53,461 bases of DNA from Helicobacter kayseriensis (GCF_021300655.1 NZ_JAJTNB010000009.1:1-53461), one strand, 5' to 3'. Numbered from the stretch's first letter, positions 9,523 through 19,561 are shown. Notes: generated from the letters alone by a model not told the origin. A program made the numbers and translations.

Positions 9523-10251
9523 ATGAAAGTCTATTTTTTTGGTACATGCCTTGGAAATATGGCTTATTCCAAAGCCCTTGTAAGCTCCATTAAACTTCTT
9601 CAGCACTATGGAGCACAAGTTATTTATAAAAAAGATCAAAGTTGCTGTGGTCAACCAAGTTTCAATTCCGGATACTACGAAGAAACACGCAAAGTAGCAT
9701 TGGCCAATATCAATCTTTTTGATCAACCCTATCCCATTGTGATTCCATCTGGATCATGTGCAGGAATGATGATACATGATTATTTGGAGCTTTTTAAGGA
9801 CACTCCTCACTTTGAGCGAGTGCAAGAGTTTAGTTCTAGAGTTTATGATCTTAGCGACTTCTTGCTCAATCATCTGAATGCCAACCTTTGTGATACTGGA
9901 GAAAAAACAACCGTAACATGGCACTCCAATTGTCATGCCCTAAGAGTTTCCAAATGCGTAGAAGCATCCAAAACACTTATTAGAATGCTTGAAAATGTAA
10001 ATCTAGTTGAGCTTGAAAGAGAAGAGGAATGCTGTGGTTTTGGTGGAACTTTTAGTATCAAAGAGCCCGAAATTTCCAAAACAATGGTTGAGAAAAAAAT
10101 ACAAGACATTCTTAGTCGCAATGTTGAGTACATTATCAGCGGCGATGGAGGTTGTTTGCTCAATATCAGCGGAGCAATGAAAAAAATGGGGTGCGATGTG
10201 AAGCCTGCACATTTATATGAATTTCTAGCCCAACGCATTGGATTAGAATAA
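9523..10251 (+). CDS. lutA: Lactate utilization protein A (CCG-domain subunit)
   Basis: 242 residues. Two cysteine-rich CCG domains are seen: KDQSCCGQPSFNSGY near residue 42 and EREEECCGFGGTF near residue 168, each with paired distal cysteines (SGSCAGM, WHSNCHALRVSKC). These bind non-cubane iron-sulphur clusters in the heterodisulfide-reductase B family. LutA is one of three subunits of the LutABC complex that oxidises L-lactate to pyruvate and feeds electrons to the quinone pool. AAAGGAG precedes the ATG. It sits between lctP and lutB. Confidence 0.95.
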   Translation: MKVYFFGTCLGNMAYSKALVSSIKLLQHYGAQVIYKKDQSCCGQPSFNSGYYEETRKVALANINLFDQPYPIVIPSGSCAGMMIHDYLELFKDTPHFERVQEFSSRVYDLSDFLLNHLNANLCDTGEKTTVTWHSNCHALRVSKCVEASKTLIRMLENVNLVELEREEECCGFGGTFSIKEPEISKTMVEKKIQDILSRNVEYIISGDGGCLLNISGAMKKMGCDVKPAHLYEFLAQRIGLE

Positions 10252-10262
10252 GGAGCAACATA

Positions 10263-11684
10263 ATGGAAGCAAGAGAACTTATCACAGAAAAACTCAATGA
10301 TTCTCAACTTAGAAAAAATCTTGACTTTGCGATGAGCTTATTGCAAACCAATCGCAAAAAACTTCTCAAAGATCGTTATGGAGATTGGGAGGCCCTTAGA
10401 GAAGAAGGAAGAAAGGTCAAACAAAATACCCTCTCAAGACTTCCTGAGCTTCTAGAAAGATTTGAAGAAAATGCCAAGAAAAATGGCATTCAAGTACATT
10501 GGGCAAGCGATGCCAAAGACGCCAACGACATCATTTACAACTTGGCAAAGAAGAACAATGTCACAAAAATCCTCAAGGGTAAATCTATGGCAAGTGAAGA
10601 GATTCACTTTAATGCCTACCTCAAGAAAAAGGGAATCCAAGCCATTGAGACAGACTTGGGAGAGATTATCATTCAACTCATTGATGAGCCTCCTGTGCAT
10701 ATTGTTGTGCCAGCAATTCACAAAAATCGCTACGAAATTGGTGAGATTTTTGAAAAGCATCTCAAAGTAGAACGCTTTAGCGAACCCAAAGATCTTAATG
10801 CTGTAGCTCGCACACATTTGCGTAAAGAATTTCAAGAATTTAAGATGGGGCTTTCTGGAGTGAACTTTGCTATTGCCAATGAGGGGGCAATTTGGCTTCT
10901 TGAAAATGAGGGCAATGGGCGAATGAGCACAACAGTTCCAGATATTCATATTGCAATTTGTGGAATTGAAAAAATCGTTGAAAGCTTTGATGATGCTGTG
11001 ATCTTAGATACTCTTCTTATTCCTTCAGCCACAGGGCAAAGCATCACTTGCTACAACAATATTATCACCTCACCTAGAAAGGATGGGGATTTAGATGGTC
11101 CAAAAGAAGTGCATGTTATTCTTCTTGATCACCATCGTAGCGATATCCTTTCTCACAAGCATTATTCCAAAGCCTTAAGTTGCATTCGTTGTGGGACTTG
11201 CATGAATCATTGTCCAGTCTATGAAAAGGTCGGAGGACACGCCTATGGTGCAACATATCCTGGGCCTATTGGCGAAGTAATCTCTCCTCAAATTTTTGGA
11301 ATCGATCGATATGGCTACATTCTCAATCTCTGTTCACTTTGCGGAAGATGCTCTGAAGTGTGTCCAGTCAAAATCCCTCTTGCTGAAATGATTAGAGACT
11401 TACGAAGCGAAAAAGCAGGGCAAGGAAGCGGAGAAGAGATTCTTGGAATTTCACGAATCAAGCCAAAAATGGCAGAGAAACTTGGATTTAAAATCTTTGC
11501 CTTTTTAGCCTCAACCCCTTGGGCTTGGAAATCGATGCTGTGGGGTGTCAAAGTTTTTGGACCCATAGGAAAGCCCCTTGCCCCACTACTCCCTATGATC
11601 AAACAATGGACTTCTTGCAGAGCTTATCCCACTCTTGATGCAAGTTTTCAATCTCAAAAATTAGAAGGAGTGATTTATGAGTAA
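10263..11684 (+). CDS. lutB: Lactate utilization protein B (iron-sulphur subunit)
   Basis: 473 residues. The N-terminal LUD domain (about 60-290) is followed by two [4Fe-4S] ferredoxin motifs, CIRCGTCMNHCPVYE (about 304-318) and CSLCGRCSEVCPVKI (about 355-369), then a C-terminal helical tail. This is the standard LutB/YkgF layout. It forms the electron-transfer subunit of the lactate dehydrogenase complex. The stop overlaps the lutC start by 8 nt. Confidence 0.96.
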   Translation: MEARELITEKLNDSQLRKNLDFAMSLLQTNRKKLLKDRYGDWEALREEGRKVKQNTLSRLPELLERFEENAKKNGIQVHWASDAKDANDIIYNLAKKNNVTKILKGKSMASEEIHFNAYLKKKGIQAIETDLGEIIIQLIDEPPVHIVVPAIHKNRYEIGEIFEKHLKVERFSEPKDLNAVARTHLRKEFQEFKMGLSGVNFAIANEGAIWLLENEGNGRMSTTVPDIHIAICGIEKIVESFDDAVILDTLLIPSATGQSITCYNNIITSPRKDGDLDGPKEVHVILLDHHRSDILSHKHYSKALSCIRCGTCMNHCPVYEKVGGHAYGATYPGPIGEVISPQIFGIDRYGYILNLCSLCGRCSEVCPVKIPLAEMIRDLRSEKAGQGSGEEILGISRIKPKMAEKLGFKIFAFLASTPWAWKSMLWGVKVFGPIGKPLAPLLPMIKQWTSCRAYPTLDASFQSQKLEGVIYE

Positions 11685-12300
11685 AGCAAAAATTTTACAC
11701 AACATCTCCAAGGCACTTGCTCACAACCCACTTCAAAACGAAAAAGCAACTTACAAAGATATCATTATCCCTGTAGAGCAAGATAAAATCAAAGAATACA
11801 AACGACTTCAAGAATTCAATAAGGCAGAGGTTTTTGAAACCATTGAAAGAGAGATTCCTCAAACCCTCCGGACAATCTTTCAAAAAGAACAAATTACACA
11901 GACACTCATCCCCTCAACACTAGAAAATCTTGAGTTCTCAATCCCTACCCTCACTTACAATAAACCCATGGAAGAACTAAAAAATGAGCTATTTACAATT
12001 GAATGTGGGGTTTTGGAAGCAGATTATGGGGTGGCGAACCTAGGCGTGGTTGCACTTACTTCAAGTCATATTCAGCCAAGGCTTCTTTCACTGATCACTC
12101 AGCATTGTATTATTTTGCTCAAAAAAGAAAGGATTTTAAATAATCTTTCTGAGGTTCTCTCAAATATCAAGATACAACATCCCAACATTTTGCCCAGCAA
12201 TATTCTCTTTATTGCTGGCCCTTCTAGAACTGCAGATATTGAACTTCAAGTCGTATTTGGAGTGCATGGACCCCAAAAGGTCTATGTCATTCTATATTAA
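11677..12300 (+). CDS. lutC: Lactate utilization protein C (LUD domain)
   Basis: 207 residues, LUD domain protein of the YkgG/LutC family. The conserved C-terminal stretch FIAGPSRTADIELQVVFGVHGP (about residues 178-199) is present; the GxxxTADIE part is the family hallmark. It starts inside the lutB 3' end, showing translational coupling, and is the last gene of the lactate operon. A small hairpin follows its stop. Confidence 0.94.
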   Translation: MSKAKILHNISKALAHNPLQNEKATYKDIIIPVEQDKIKEYKRLQEFNKAEVFETIEREIPQTLRTIFQKEQITQTLIPSTLENLEFSIPTLTYNKPMEELKNELFTIECGVLEADYGVANLGVVALTSSHIQPRLLSLITQHCIILLKKERILNNLSEVLSNIKIQHPNILPSNILFIAGPSRTADIELQVVFGVHGPQKVYVILY

Positions 12301-12307
12301 GCAACAA

Positions 12308-12324
12308 GGAGAGATTTTCTCTCC
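12308..12324 (+). terminator. Short hairpin after lutC
   Basis: GGAGAG-ATTTT-CTCTCC, a perfect 6-bp stem with a 5-nt loop, 7 nt after the lutC stop. It lacks a T-run, so it may slow or stabilise rather than end the lactate operon transcript. Confidence 0.45.
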
Positions 12325-12414
12325 GAAATAATACACTCATCAAACTCTTCTATTAAAAAAACCACAAGGTTGCTAAAATTTCATACCTTAATTATGAAAA
12401 CGAAAGATGAGAAT

Positions 12415-14295
12415 ATGAAAAGTTATATCACTACACCGATTTATTATGTCAATGATGTCCCTCATATTGGACATGCTTACACAACAATTATTGCTGATTT
12501 TCTCAAGAGATTCTACACCTTAGAGGGCAAAGAAACTTTCTTCCTTACAGGAACAGATGAGCATGGGCAAAAAATTGAACAATCTGCCCAATCTAGAGGA
12601 AAAACCCCTATGGAATATGCCACAGAGATCAGCCAAGTGTTTCGTTCGCTTTGGGATGAAATGGGCATTTCTTATGATCACTTCATTCGCACTACGGATT
12701 CTTATCATATTCAAGCAGTTCAAAAGGCTTTTAAACTAATGGAACAAAAGGGGGATATTTATTTGGGAGAATATGAAGGACACTATTGTGTTAGCTGTGA
12801 GAGTTTTTTTACCCAAACTCAGCTTAAGGAAAATGGAGGATGCCCAGATTGCGGAAAGCCCACACAACTCATTAAGGAAGAGAGCTACTTCTTTGCTCTC
12901 TCTAAATACCAAGATCAACTCCTCAAATGGTATCAAACCAATCCTATTCTCCCAAGCTATCGACAAAATGAAGTGATCAATTTTGTTTCTCAAGGCCTCA
13001 ATGACCTCTCCATTACACGCACAACTTTTGATTGGGGTATTCCCATCCCCAATCAAACTAGAGAAAAACACCACATCATCTATGTCTGGCTTGATGCCCT
13101 AATGAATTATGTCAGTGCTCTAGGTTACGGACAAGCTGAGGAGAAAATGGATTTTTGGAAAGAAGCGATCCATCTTGTAGGAAAAGATATCTTAAGGTTT
13201 CATGCAGTCTATTGGCCTGCGTTTCTGCTTTCTCTCAATCTTCCTCTACCCAAAAAGATTTATGCCCATGGTTGGTGGCTCAATGAAGGACAAAAGATGA
13301 GCAAAAGCATCGGCAATGTCATCGATCCAAGAGAAACTTCCCGCAAATACGGAAATGATCTTTTTCGTTATTTTCTTCTAAGAGAAGTGCCATTTGGACA
13401 AGATGGGGATTTCAGTTTCAATGCCCTCATTGAACGCAACAATTCTGACTTAAGCAATGATTTGGGGAATCTTCTTAATCGCATCATTGGAATGAGCGAA
13501 AAATATTTTTCTCTTTCTTTAGAATCTTCTGTCGAAGAATATTTTCCCGAAGAAATTAAACAAATCCAAGACATCATCTCTTCTGCTCTACTTGAAATCC
13601 CTCAAGCACGTTTCAACCGCTATCTTGAAGAGGTTTGGAAGCTCTTTACATTGGGCAATGGCCTCATTAGCCAATATGAACCTTGGAATCTCATGAAACA
13701 TCACAAAAAAGAAAAAACACAAGCACTGCTAACCTTGCTTTGCAATCTTCTTTATAAGGGAGCTATTTTAATTTCCCCAGCAATGCCTTCAAGTGCTCAG
13801 AAAATCTTTTTTGCTCTAGGACAAACAGAAGGATCAATCGCAGAGCTCCATCAAAATATTACAAAGTTCCAACTTCAAAAAATTGATCCTCTTTTCCCTA
13901 AGCTTGAAAAATCTGAGATCCAACCCTCGCAGCAAGTAGCACAAGCTCAACAAGAAAAAACCACTTCAACAATGATCAAAATAGACGATTTTTTACTCTC
14001 TGATTTAAGAGTTGGGGAAATCAAAGAAGCAAAAGCTGTAGAAGGTAGCGATAAGCTTCTTTGCTTTCAAGTAGATCTTGGCGAAGGAAGAAATCGCCAA
14101 ATTGTTTCAGGAATTGCAAAATATTATAATCCCCAAGAGCTCATTGGCCAACAAGTTTGCGTTGTGGCGAATCTAAAGCCTGCAAAACTCATGGGGTTAA
14201 TAAGTGAAGGAATGATTCTATCTGCCAAAGATGAGAATTCACTCAAGCTCATTACTCCTCAGGGCATATTGAAAAATGGAAGTAAAATTGGTTAA
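12415..14295 (+). CDS. metG: Methionyl-tRNA synthetase
   Basis: 626 residues. Class I synthetase with HIGH motif HIGHAYT (residues about 17-23), a zinc knuckle region with CVSC and CPDC (about 125-148), KMSKS at about 293-297 and a C-terminal Trbp111-type tRNA-binding domain (about 525-626). The start is the ATG before MKSYITTPIYYVN. In-frame TTG (12370) and ATG (12394) codons lie upstream, but the protein family begins at this point and a GATGAG ribosome site precedes it. It is followed by the Mur-like gene, cmoB and the hotdog gene, the order of HP0417-0420 in H. pylori as I recall it. Confidence 0.96.
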   Translation: MKSYITTPIYYVNDVPHIGHAYTTIIADFLKRFYTLEGKETFFLTGTDEHGQKIEQSAQSRGKTPMEYATEISQVFRSLWDEMGISYDHFIRTTDSYHIQAVQKAFKLMEQKGDIYLGEYEGHYCVSCESFFTQTQLKENGGCPDCGKPTQLIKEESYFFALSKYQDQLLKWYQTNPILPSYRQNEVINFVSQGLNDLSITRTTFDWGIPIPNQTREKHHIIYVWLDALMNYVSALGYGQAEEKMDFWKEAIHLVGKDILRFHAVYWPAFLLSLNLPLPKKIYAHGWWLNEGQKMSKSIGNVIDPRETSRKYGNDLFRYFLLREVPFGQDGDFSFNALIERNNSDLSNDLGNLLNRIIGMSEKYFSLSLESSVEEYFPEEIKQIQDIISSALLEIPQARFNRYLEEVWKLFTLGNGLISQYEPWNLMKHHKKEKTQALLTLLCNLLYKGAILISPAMPSSAQKIFFALGQTEGSIAELHQNITKFQLQKIDPLFPKLEKSEIQPSQQVAQAQQEKTTSTMIKIDDFLLSDLRVGEIKEAKAVEGSDKLLCFQVDLGEGRNRQIVSGIAKYYNPQELIGQQVCVVANLKPAKLMGLISEGMILSAKDENSLKLITPQGILKNGSKIG

Positions 14296-14304
14296 GGAAA
14301 CAAA

Positions 14305-15297
14305 TTGAGAGTCAACGAAGTTGTTGAAATCATTAATGGGCACCTCTTAAATGATCCAGAAATTTCCTCTTTTGGAAATATCACCTCTTCTCTTCAAAAG
14401 GTTTGTAGCGGGAGTCTTTTTATTGCCACAAACCAAGATGATGCCAAAGAGGCCATCAAATTGGGTGCTTATGGAATCTTGTTTGAAGATGGCGACTTAC
14501 AAATCATTGATGATGAATGTGCATGGATTAGGGTTGATTCTCTTCAGGATGCTACCACACGCCTCATTCGCTACAAACTCCTCTCGCGCAATATCGCTTT
14601 TTTCTATCTTAAAAATATTGAATTTGAAATTGCAAAAGAGCTTGCAACAGACCCAACACTAAGCTTCTTAGATGGAGATCACAGCGAATTTCTAGAAATC
14701 ACACAAAAGCAGGGAATCCAAAAAATCATAACCAACAACCCAACATTACTAGACATTCCGCTTGATTATACTTCTAGCATGATCCCAGATCACGAGCCAT
14801 TCAAAATCATTTCTTGCACCCTTTTTGATAGTAAAATTTATTTTGATTCCAAACGCTACACTCTTTCTCTACCAAGCATTTTCTTAGGATATCTCTCTTC
14901 TGTGATCACTCTTTTTCTCAATGAGGAAATTTATTTTTCTTTAGGAAATTTTGAGAGTATTCCTTATTTGCAACCCATTTTTATCACCTCCAAGGGTATT
15001 CGTTGCCCCTATGGGCAAAGCGGTCGCGTTTTGCTTGCAGAAAAACGCCAAGATCATTTCCAATATTATGCTGACTATATTAAAGAAAATGCAAAATGGG
15101 CCAAAATCTGCCTCTTTGTCCCCTCAACAAAAAGTGATCTTTTTCCAGAATGTATGACTTATGAAGATGCGGATTCTCTTCTAGAATCTCTAGAAAAATA
15201 CTCGTTCAACTTCGCTCTCATTTTGGGGATAGATACCGCCTTTTTAGTCAATCATCTTCCAACCTCCCAAGAAGAAAAGAGTCTATTCAATGACTAA
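14305..15297 (+). CDS. Uncharacterised protein with Mur-ligase-like N-terminus
   Basis: 330 residues, TTG start at 14305 behind AAGGAAA. The first 100 residues resemble the N-terminal domain of MurE/MurF ligases: a phrase like SSLQKVCSGSLFIAT, then an Ala-rich helix and YGILFEDG. I cannot find the ATP-binding GTxGKT loop of the central ligase domain, so it is not a working Mur ligase as it stands. The rest has no motif I recognise. It corresponds in position to H. pylori HP0418, a conserved Campylobacterota protein of unknown function. The stop overlaps the cmoB start by 8 nt. Confidence 0.6.
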   Translation: MRVNEVVEIINGHLLNDPEISSFGNITSSLQKVCSGSLFIATNQDDAKEAIKLGAYGILFEDGDLQIIDDECAWIRVDSLQDATTRLIRYKLLSRNIAFFYLKNIEFEIAKELATDPTLSFLDGDHSEFLEITQKQGIQKIITNNPTLLDIPLDYTSSMIPDHEPFKIISCTLFDSKIYFDSKRYTLSLPSIFLGYLSSVITLFLNEEIYFSLGNFESIPYLQPIFITSKGIRCPYGQSGRVLLAEKRQDHFQYYADYIKENAKWAKICLFVPSTKSDLFPECMTYEDADSLLESLEKYSFNFALILGIDTAFLVNHLPTSQEEKSLFND

Positions 15298-16174
15298 TCA
15301 GCACCACAAACTGCAGGCCAAAAACATTGCTCCACTTCTTCAAGCCATCTCCTCCCTCCCCAAAATCAAAAATCAAGTTTCTTTTTTAGATGCAATCACA
15401 ATCACCCCATCCTCGCCCATTTCCCCACAAACCAAACAAGCCATTATTGAACTTGCCCAAAATCTAAAACCTTGGAGAAAAGGGCCTTTCAGTATTGATG
15501 ATCTTTTTATTGATAGTGAGTGGCAAAGCTTTAAAAAATTTAACCTCATCTCACCCCATCTCAACATTCAAGATAAAGATGTTGCCGATATTGGATGCAA
15601 CAATGGATATTATCTATTCAAAATGATTCCCTATTCTCCTAAAAGCCTCACAGGATTTGACCCTTATGCACTTTTTAAATGTCAATTTGACTTCATCAAT
15701 CATTTCATGCAAAGCCAAATCACTTTTGAACTTTTAGGGATTGAAGACTTGCCCGCATATCCTAAGCTATTTGATGTCATCTTGTGTATGGGTGTTTTGT
15801 ATCATCGCACCGATCCCGTCATGACACTCAAACACCTATCAAGAGCTCTAAAACCTCAAGGTGAGGTGATTTTGGATACCTTGATCTTAAAAAGTGAAGA
15901 AGATATTGCGCTATGCCCACCCAAAAGTTATGCAAAAATGAGCAATGCATATTTTATTCCAAGCATTAAAGCCCTTGAGGGATGGTGTGAAAGGGCGGGA
16001 TTTATAGAATTTGAATGTTTTGCAACAGTTCAAACCAACACAGCAGAACAAAGAAAAACATCATGGATAGATAGTCTAAGCTTGGAAAATTTCTTAGATC
16101 CCAATGATTCCAACAAAACAGTTGAGGGATATCAAGCCCCAATCAGAGGATATTTTAAGTTAAGGAGAAAATAA
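15290..16174 (+). CDS. cmoB: tRNA U34 carboxymethyltransferase CmoB
   Basis: 294 residues. CmoB uses carboxy-S-adenosyl-methionine to turn 5-hydroxyuridine at tRNA position 34 into 5-oxyacetyluridine. Seen are the SAM-fold motif I DIGCNNGYYLFKM (about residues 98-110), LKPWRKGPF (about 61-69), which is conserved in CmoB, and VLYHRTDP (about 171-178). It is slightly shorter than the E. coli enzyme (323). It starts inside the previous gene and shares one base with the next start (TAATG). Confidence 0.9.
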   Translation: MTNQHHKLQAKNIAPLLQAISSLPKIKNQVSFLDAITITPSSPISPQTKQAIIELAQNLKPWRKGPFSIDDLFIDSEWQSFKKFNLISPHLNIQDKDVADIGCNNGYYLFKMIPYSPKSLTGFDPYALFKCQFDFINHFMQSQITFELLGIEDLPAYPKLFDVILCMGVLYHRTDPVMTLKHLSRALKPQGEVILDTLILKSEEDIALCPPKSYAKMSNAYFIPSIKALEGWCERAGFIEFECFATVQTNTAEQRKTSWIDSLSLENFLDPNDSNKTVEGYQAPIRGYFKLRRK

Positions 16175-16599
16175 TGGATCATCTATCTCAGTCAGTACAG
16201 GTTGATCTATCTGTATGCAATGCGCTCAAGCCCGAACTTTGTGGAACAATCCTCAAACATACACAAGAGGAGCTCATCACATCCTTTTATCCCTCGCAAC
16301 AAATGATTAGCGATGAAACCAATCTTATTCACTCTGGCTTTATTTTTAATGCTGCCAATTATGCAGCAATGTGTCTTGTCAATCAGCCAAATGCCCTAAC
16401 AATCAAAGCTGATGTTCAGTTTTTGGCACCCATTGAATTTGAACAAGAGATGCTTTTTTTGGCAAGCATCAAGCAATCTAACAATAAAAAATACGAAATC
16501 TTAGTCAAGGGAACCTTGCTTGATATCAAAGTTTTTGAGGCGATTTTTCACATTTCTATTTTTGACAAGCAATTGTTTAAGCTCAATTTCAAGTCATAG
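16174..16599 (+). CDS. Hotdog-fold thioesterase-like protein
   Basis: 141 residues. The sequence HSGFIFNAANYAAMCLVNQP (about residues 49-68) looks like the central hotdog helix, and IKADVQFLAPIEFEQEM (about 72-88) like the following strand of PaaI/FapR-type acyl-thioesterases. The catalytic acid is not certain. The start codon overlaps the cmoB stop (TAATG), with AAGGAGA just upstream. It corresponds in position to H. pylori HP0420. The substrate is unknown. Confidence 0.65.
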   Translation: MDHLSQSVQVDLSVCNALKPELCGTILKHTQEELITSFYPSQQMISDETNLIHSGFIFNAANYAAMCLVNQPNALTIKADVQFLAPIEFEQEMLFLASIKQSNNKKYEILVKGTLLDIKVFEAIFHISIFDKQLFKLNFKS

Positions 16600-16762
16600 T
16601 AACTATTAACAATCTATAAAAAGTTATTTTTCAAAGAAGAAAGAATAGAAGATGTAACATTTCGTATATTTTCAATAATCAAGAATGCAAAAAAGTCTTC
16701 TTGTTTTTCTTTTTAGCCTATAAAGCTCTAAGATTAAATCAAATCAGCACAAAGGAGAAAAA

Positions 16763-18184
16763 ATGAAAAGAATTGAACATGATTTCTTGGGAGACTTAGA
16801 AATTGCAGAAGATGTGTATTATGGTGTGCAAACTTTTAGAGCTTTGGAAAACTTTGACATTTCTCATGATAAATTAAAAAATTTTCCCAGCTTCATTATT
16901 GCGCTAGCGCAAGTCAAAAAAGCTGCAGCCCTTGCCAACTACGAACTTGGACTGCTTAGCAGTGATCTCAAAAACTACATTTGCCAAGCTTGTGATCTAG
17001 TTATGAGTGGAAAATACAATGACCAATTTGTTGTCGATATGATTCAAGGTGGAGCTGGAACAAGTACAAATATGAATGCAAATGAAGTTATTGCCAACAT
17101 CGCCCTTGAGCTAATGGGACACAAAAAAGGACAATATCAATACTGCCACCCAAATGATCATGTCAATCTAAGCCAATCAACCAACGATGCTTACCCTACG
17201 GCAATGAGAATTGCAATTTATGACAAACTTACACATCTTGCGGAGATGATGAAGTTTTTGCAAGCATCTTATGATCGCAAAGCAGAAGAATTCAAAGACA
17301 TCCTCAAAATGGGAAGAACTCAACTTCAAGATGCTGTTCCCATGACCCTTGGAGCAGAATTTAAAACATTTTCAATTATGATCGGGGAGGATATTGATCG
17401 CGTCTTAGAAGCAAGAAACCTGATTCGAGAGATCAATCTAGGTGGAACAGCAATTGGAACAGGAATGAATTCGCATCCTGATTATGCAAAAGTTGTCGAA
17501 AAGAAACTTCAAGAAGTGACAGGCAAACCCTTTATTACTGCAGGAAATCTCATTGAAGCCACACAAGATAATGGTGCTTACGTCCAAGTTAGCGGTGTTT
17601 TAAAGCGTGTGGCAGTTAAACTTTCAAAGGTTTGCAATGACCTTAGACTTTTGAGCTCTGGTCCACGAGCAGGAATTGGCGAAATTACACTTCCAAAGAT
17701 GCAGCCTGGTAGCACAATTATGCCTGGAAAAGTCAATCCCGTGATCCCCGAAGTAGTCAATCAAGTGTGCTTTATGGTCATTGGAAATGATGTTACTGTA
17801 TCTTTTGCTGCAGAAGCTGGACAACTTCAACTCAATGTTATGGAGCCAGTTTTGGCATATGCTCTCTTTAACTCAATGGAGATGTTAAGCAAAGCAATGA
17901 GAACTCTTGCAAGCAAATGCATTGATGGAATCACAGCCAATAAAGAAGTATGCAAAAATTATGTCTTTGGATCAATTGGGATTGTTACTGCACTCAATCC
18001 CTACATTGGCTATGAAAAATCTGCTTGGATTGCTACAGAAGCACTCAAAACAGGTAAAGGGGTGCGTGAAATCGTTTTAGAACAAGGATTGCTCACTCAA
18101 AACCAACTTGATGAAATCTTCAAACCAGAAAATATGCTCAAACCCCATATGACGAATGAAGATAAACAAAAAATGCAAAAATAA
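16763..18184 (+). CDS. aspA: Aspartate ammonia-lyase (aspartase)
   Basis: 473 residues, fumarase/aspartase superfamily. The signature PGSTIMPGKVNPVIPE (about residues 313-328) is intact, as are GGAGTSTNMNANEV (about 96-109) and the substrate-binding QSTNDAYPT (about 138-146). The enzyme deaminates aspartate to fumarate. The dcuA-type transporter gene starts 30 nt after it, the classic pairing for taking up aspartate and exporting succinate during fumarate respiration. GGAG precedes the ATG. The 163-nt gap before it should hold the promoter. Confidence 0.96.
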   Translation: MKRIEHDFLGDLEIAEDVYYGVQTFRALENFDISHDKLKNFPSFIIALAQVKKAAALANYELGLLSSDLKNYICQACDLVMSGKYNDQFVVDMIQGGAGTSTNMNANEVIANIALELMGHKKGQYQYCHPNDHVNLSQSTNDAYPTAMRIAIYDKLTHLAEMMKFLQASYDRKAEEFKDILKMGRTQLQDAVPMTLGAEFKTFSIMIGEDIDRVLEARNLIREINLGGTAIGTGMNSHPDYAKVVEKKLQEVTGKPFITAGNLIEATQDNGAYVQVSGVLKRVAVKLSKVCNDLRLLSSGPRAGIGEITLPKMQPGSTIMPGKVNPVIPEVVNQVCFMVIGNDVTVSFAAEAGQLQLNVMEPVLAYALFNSMEMLSKAMRTLASKCIDGITANKEVCKNYVFGSIGIVTALNPYIGYEKSAWIATEALKTGKGVREIVLEQGLLTQNQLDEIFKPENMLKPHMTNEDKQKMQK

Positions 18185-18214
18185 TAAGCTCAAAAGTAAA
18201 ACCAAGGAGAAAAG

Positions 18215-19543
18215 ATGATTGCTTTAGAGATTATTGTGTTGCTGGGCACCATTTTTATTGGTGTCCGAATTGGGGGCATTGGTATAGGATATGCAGGTGG
18301 AGTAGGAGTTGTTGTCCTTACACTTTTGTTGGGATTACAGCCAGGTTCCATTCCTACAGATGTCATTTTGATCATTGCATCAGTTATTGCAGCAATTTCT
18401 GCAATGCAGGTAGCTGGTGGTATGGACTATTTAGTTGATCTAGCTGAAAAGATTTTGCGCAAAAATCCACGATATATCAACTATCTAGCACCACTCATCA
18501 CATACACACTCACACTTTTTGCCGGAACGGGGCACACAGCATTTTCTATGATGCCCGTCATTATCGATGTGGCCAAAAGCACAAATATCAAACCATCAGC
18601 CCCATTAAGCATTGCTGTTGTTGCATCTCAAATTGCCATCACAGCCTCACCTATCTCAGCTGCTGTTGTATATATGACAGGTATTTTAGAACCCCTAGGA
18701 ATGAGTTATTTAAGCCTGCTTGGGATTTGGATTTTGACTACTTTCTGTGGATGCATGATTACAGCATTCCTTGTTAGCACCTTTAGCTCACTTGATTTGA
18801 GCAAAGACAAAACCTATCAAGAGCGACTTGCTCAAGGCTTAGTTTCCAAACCCAAAGGCCACAATCAAAGAAACATTACTTCAAGCGCCAAGCTTTCTGT
18901 TGGCTTTTTTCTTATTGGAGTTTTGTTTGTTGTCGCCTATGCCTGCGCAATTTCAAACAATATTAAACTAATCGATCCAGTTGTCTTGCCACGAGATGGA
19001 GCAATCATTAGCTTTATGCTTGTTGTTGCATCTTTGATTGTTTTATTTTGCAAAGTCAAACCAGCTCAAATACCCGATTCGAGTGTTTTTAAAAGCGGAA
19101 TGGTTGCCTGTATTTGTGTCTTGGGCGTTGCGTGGTTGGGCGATACTTTTGTCAAAGCGCATATTGAAGGAATCAAAACCTATGCTTCAGCAATGGTTAC
19201 TGATTATCCATTTCTTCTGGCTGTTGGACTGATCTTTGGATCAATGCTTCTTTATTCTCAAGCAGCAACAGCCAAAGCTTTAATGCCCGCTGTTATAGTT
19301 GCTCTTGGGATTGATTCTGGAAATATAGAAAATGCCTATATTGTCGTTGCTTCTTTTGCAGCAGTCAGTGCGTTATTTGTTTTGCCAACTTATCCAACTC
19401 TTTTGGGTGCTGTACAAATGGATGATACAGGCTCAACTAAAATTGGAAAATATGTCTTCAATCACTCTTTTATGATTCCAGGACTTCTGTCAATTGGGAT
19501 TAGCGTGGCTTTAGGCTTTATTTTGGCTCCACTTATGCTCTAA
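18215..19543 (+). CDS. dcuA: Anaerobic C4-dicarboxylate transporter, DcuA/DcuB family
   Basis: 442 residues, about 10-12 membrane helices. Family landmarks include GGMDYLVDLAEKILRKNP (about 69-86), FAGTGHTAFSMMPVI (about 108-122) and ASPISAAVVYMTGIL (about 148-162). It exchanges aspartate, fumarate and succinate across the inner membrane. It is paired with aspA (AAGGAGA ribosome site, 30 nt gap). DcuA rather than DcuB is favoured because of aspA linkage and similarity to H. pylori DcuA in length, but the split between the two is not certain from sequence alone. Confidence 0.93.
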   Translation: MIALEIIVLLGTIFIGVRIGGIGIGYAGGVGVVVLTLLLGLQPGSIPTDVILIIASVIAAISAMQVAGGMDYLVDLAEKILRKNPRYINYLAPLITYTLTLFAGTGHTAFSMMPVIIDVAKSTNIKPSAPLSIAVVASQIAITASPISAAVVYMTGILEPLGMSYLSLLGIWILTTFCGCMITAFLVSTFSSLDLSKDKTYQERLAQGLVSKPKGHNQRNITSSAKLSVGFFLIGVLFVVAYACAISNNIKLIDPVVLPRDGAIISFMLVVASLIVLFCKVKPAQIPDSSVFKSGMVACICVLGVAWLGDTFVKAHIEGIKTYASAMVTDYPFLLAVGLIFGSMLLYSQAATAKALMPAVIVALGIDSGNIENAYIVVASFAAVSALFVLPTYPTLLGAVQMDDTGSTKIGKYVFNHSFMIPGLLSIGISVALGFILAPLML

Positions 19544-19561
19544 CCCTAAAAATGGGGTGGG

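Noticed and set aside
10452..10949. 165-codon open frame opposite lutB
   Set aside because: Antisense shadow of a clear iron-sulphur protein gene.
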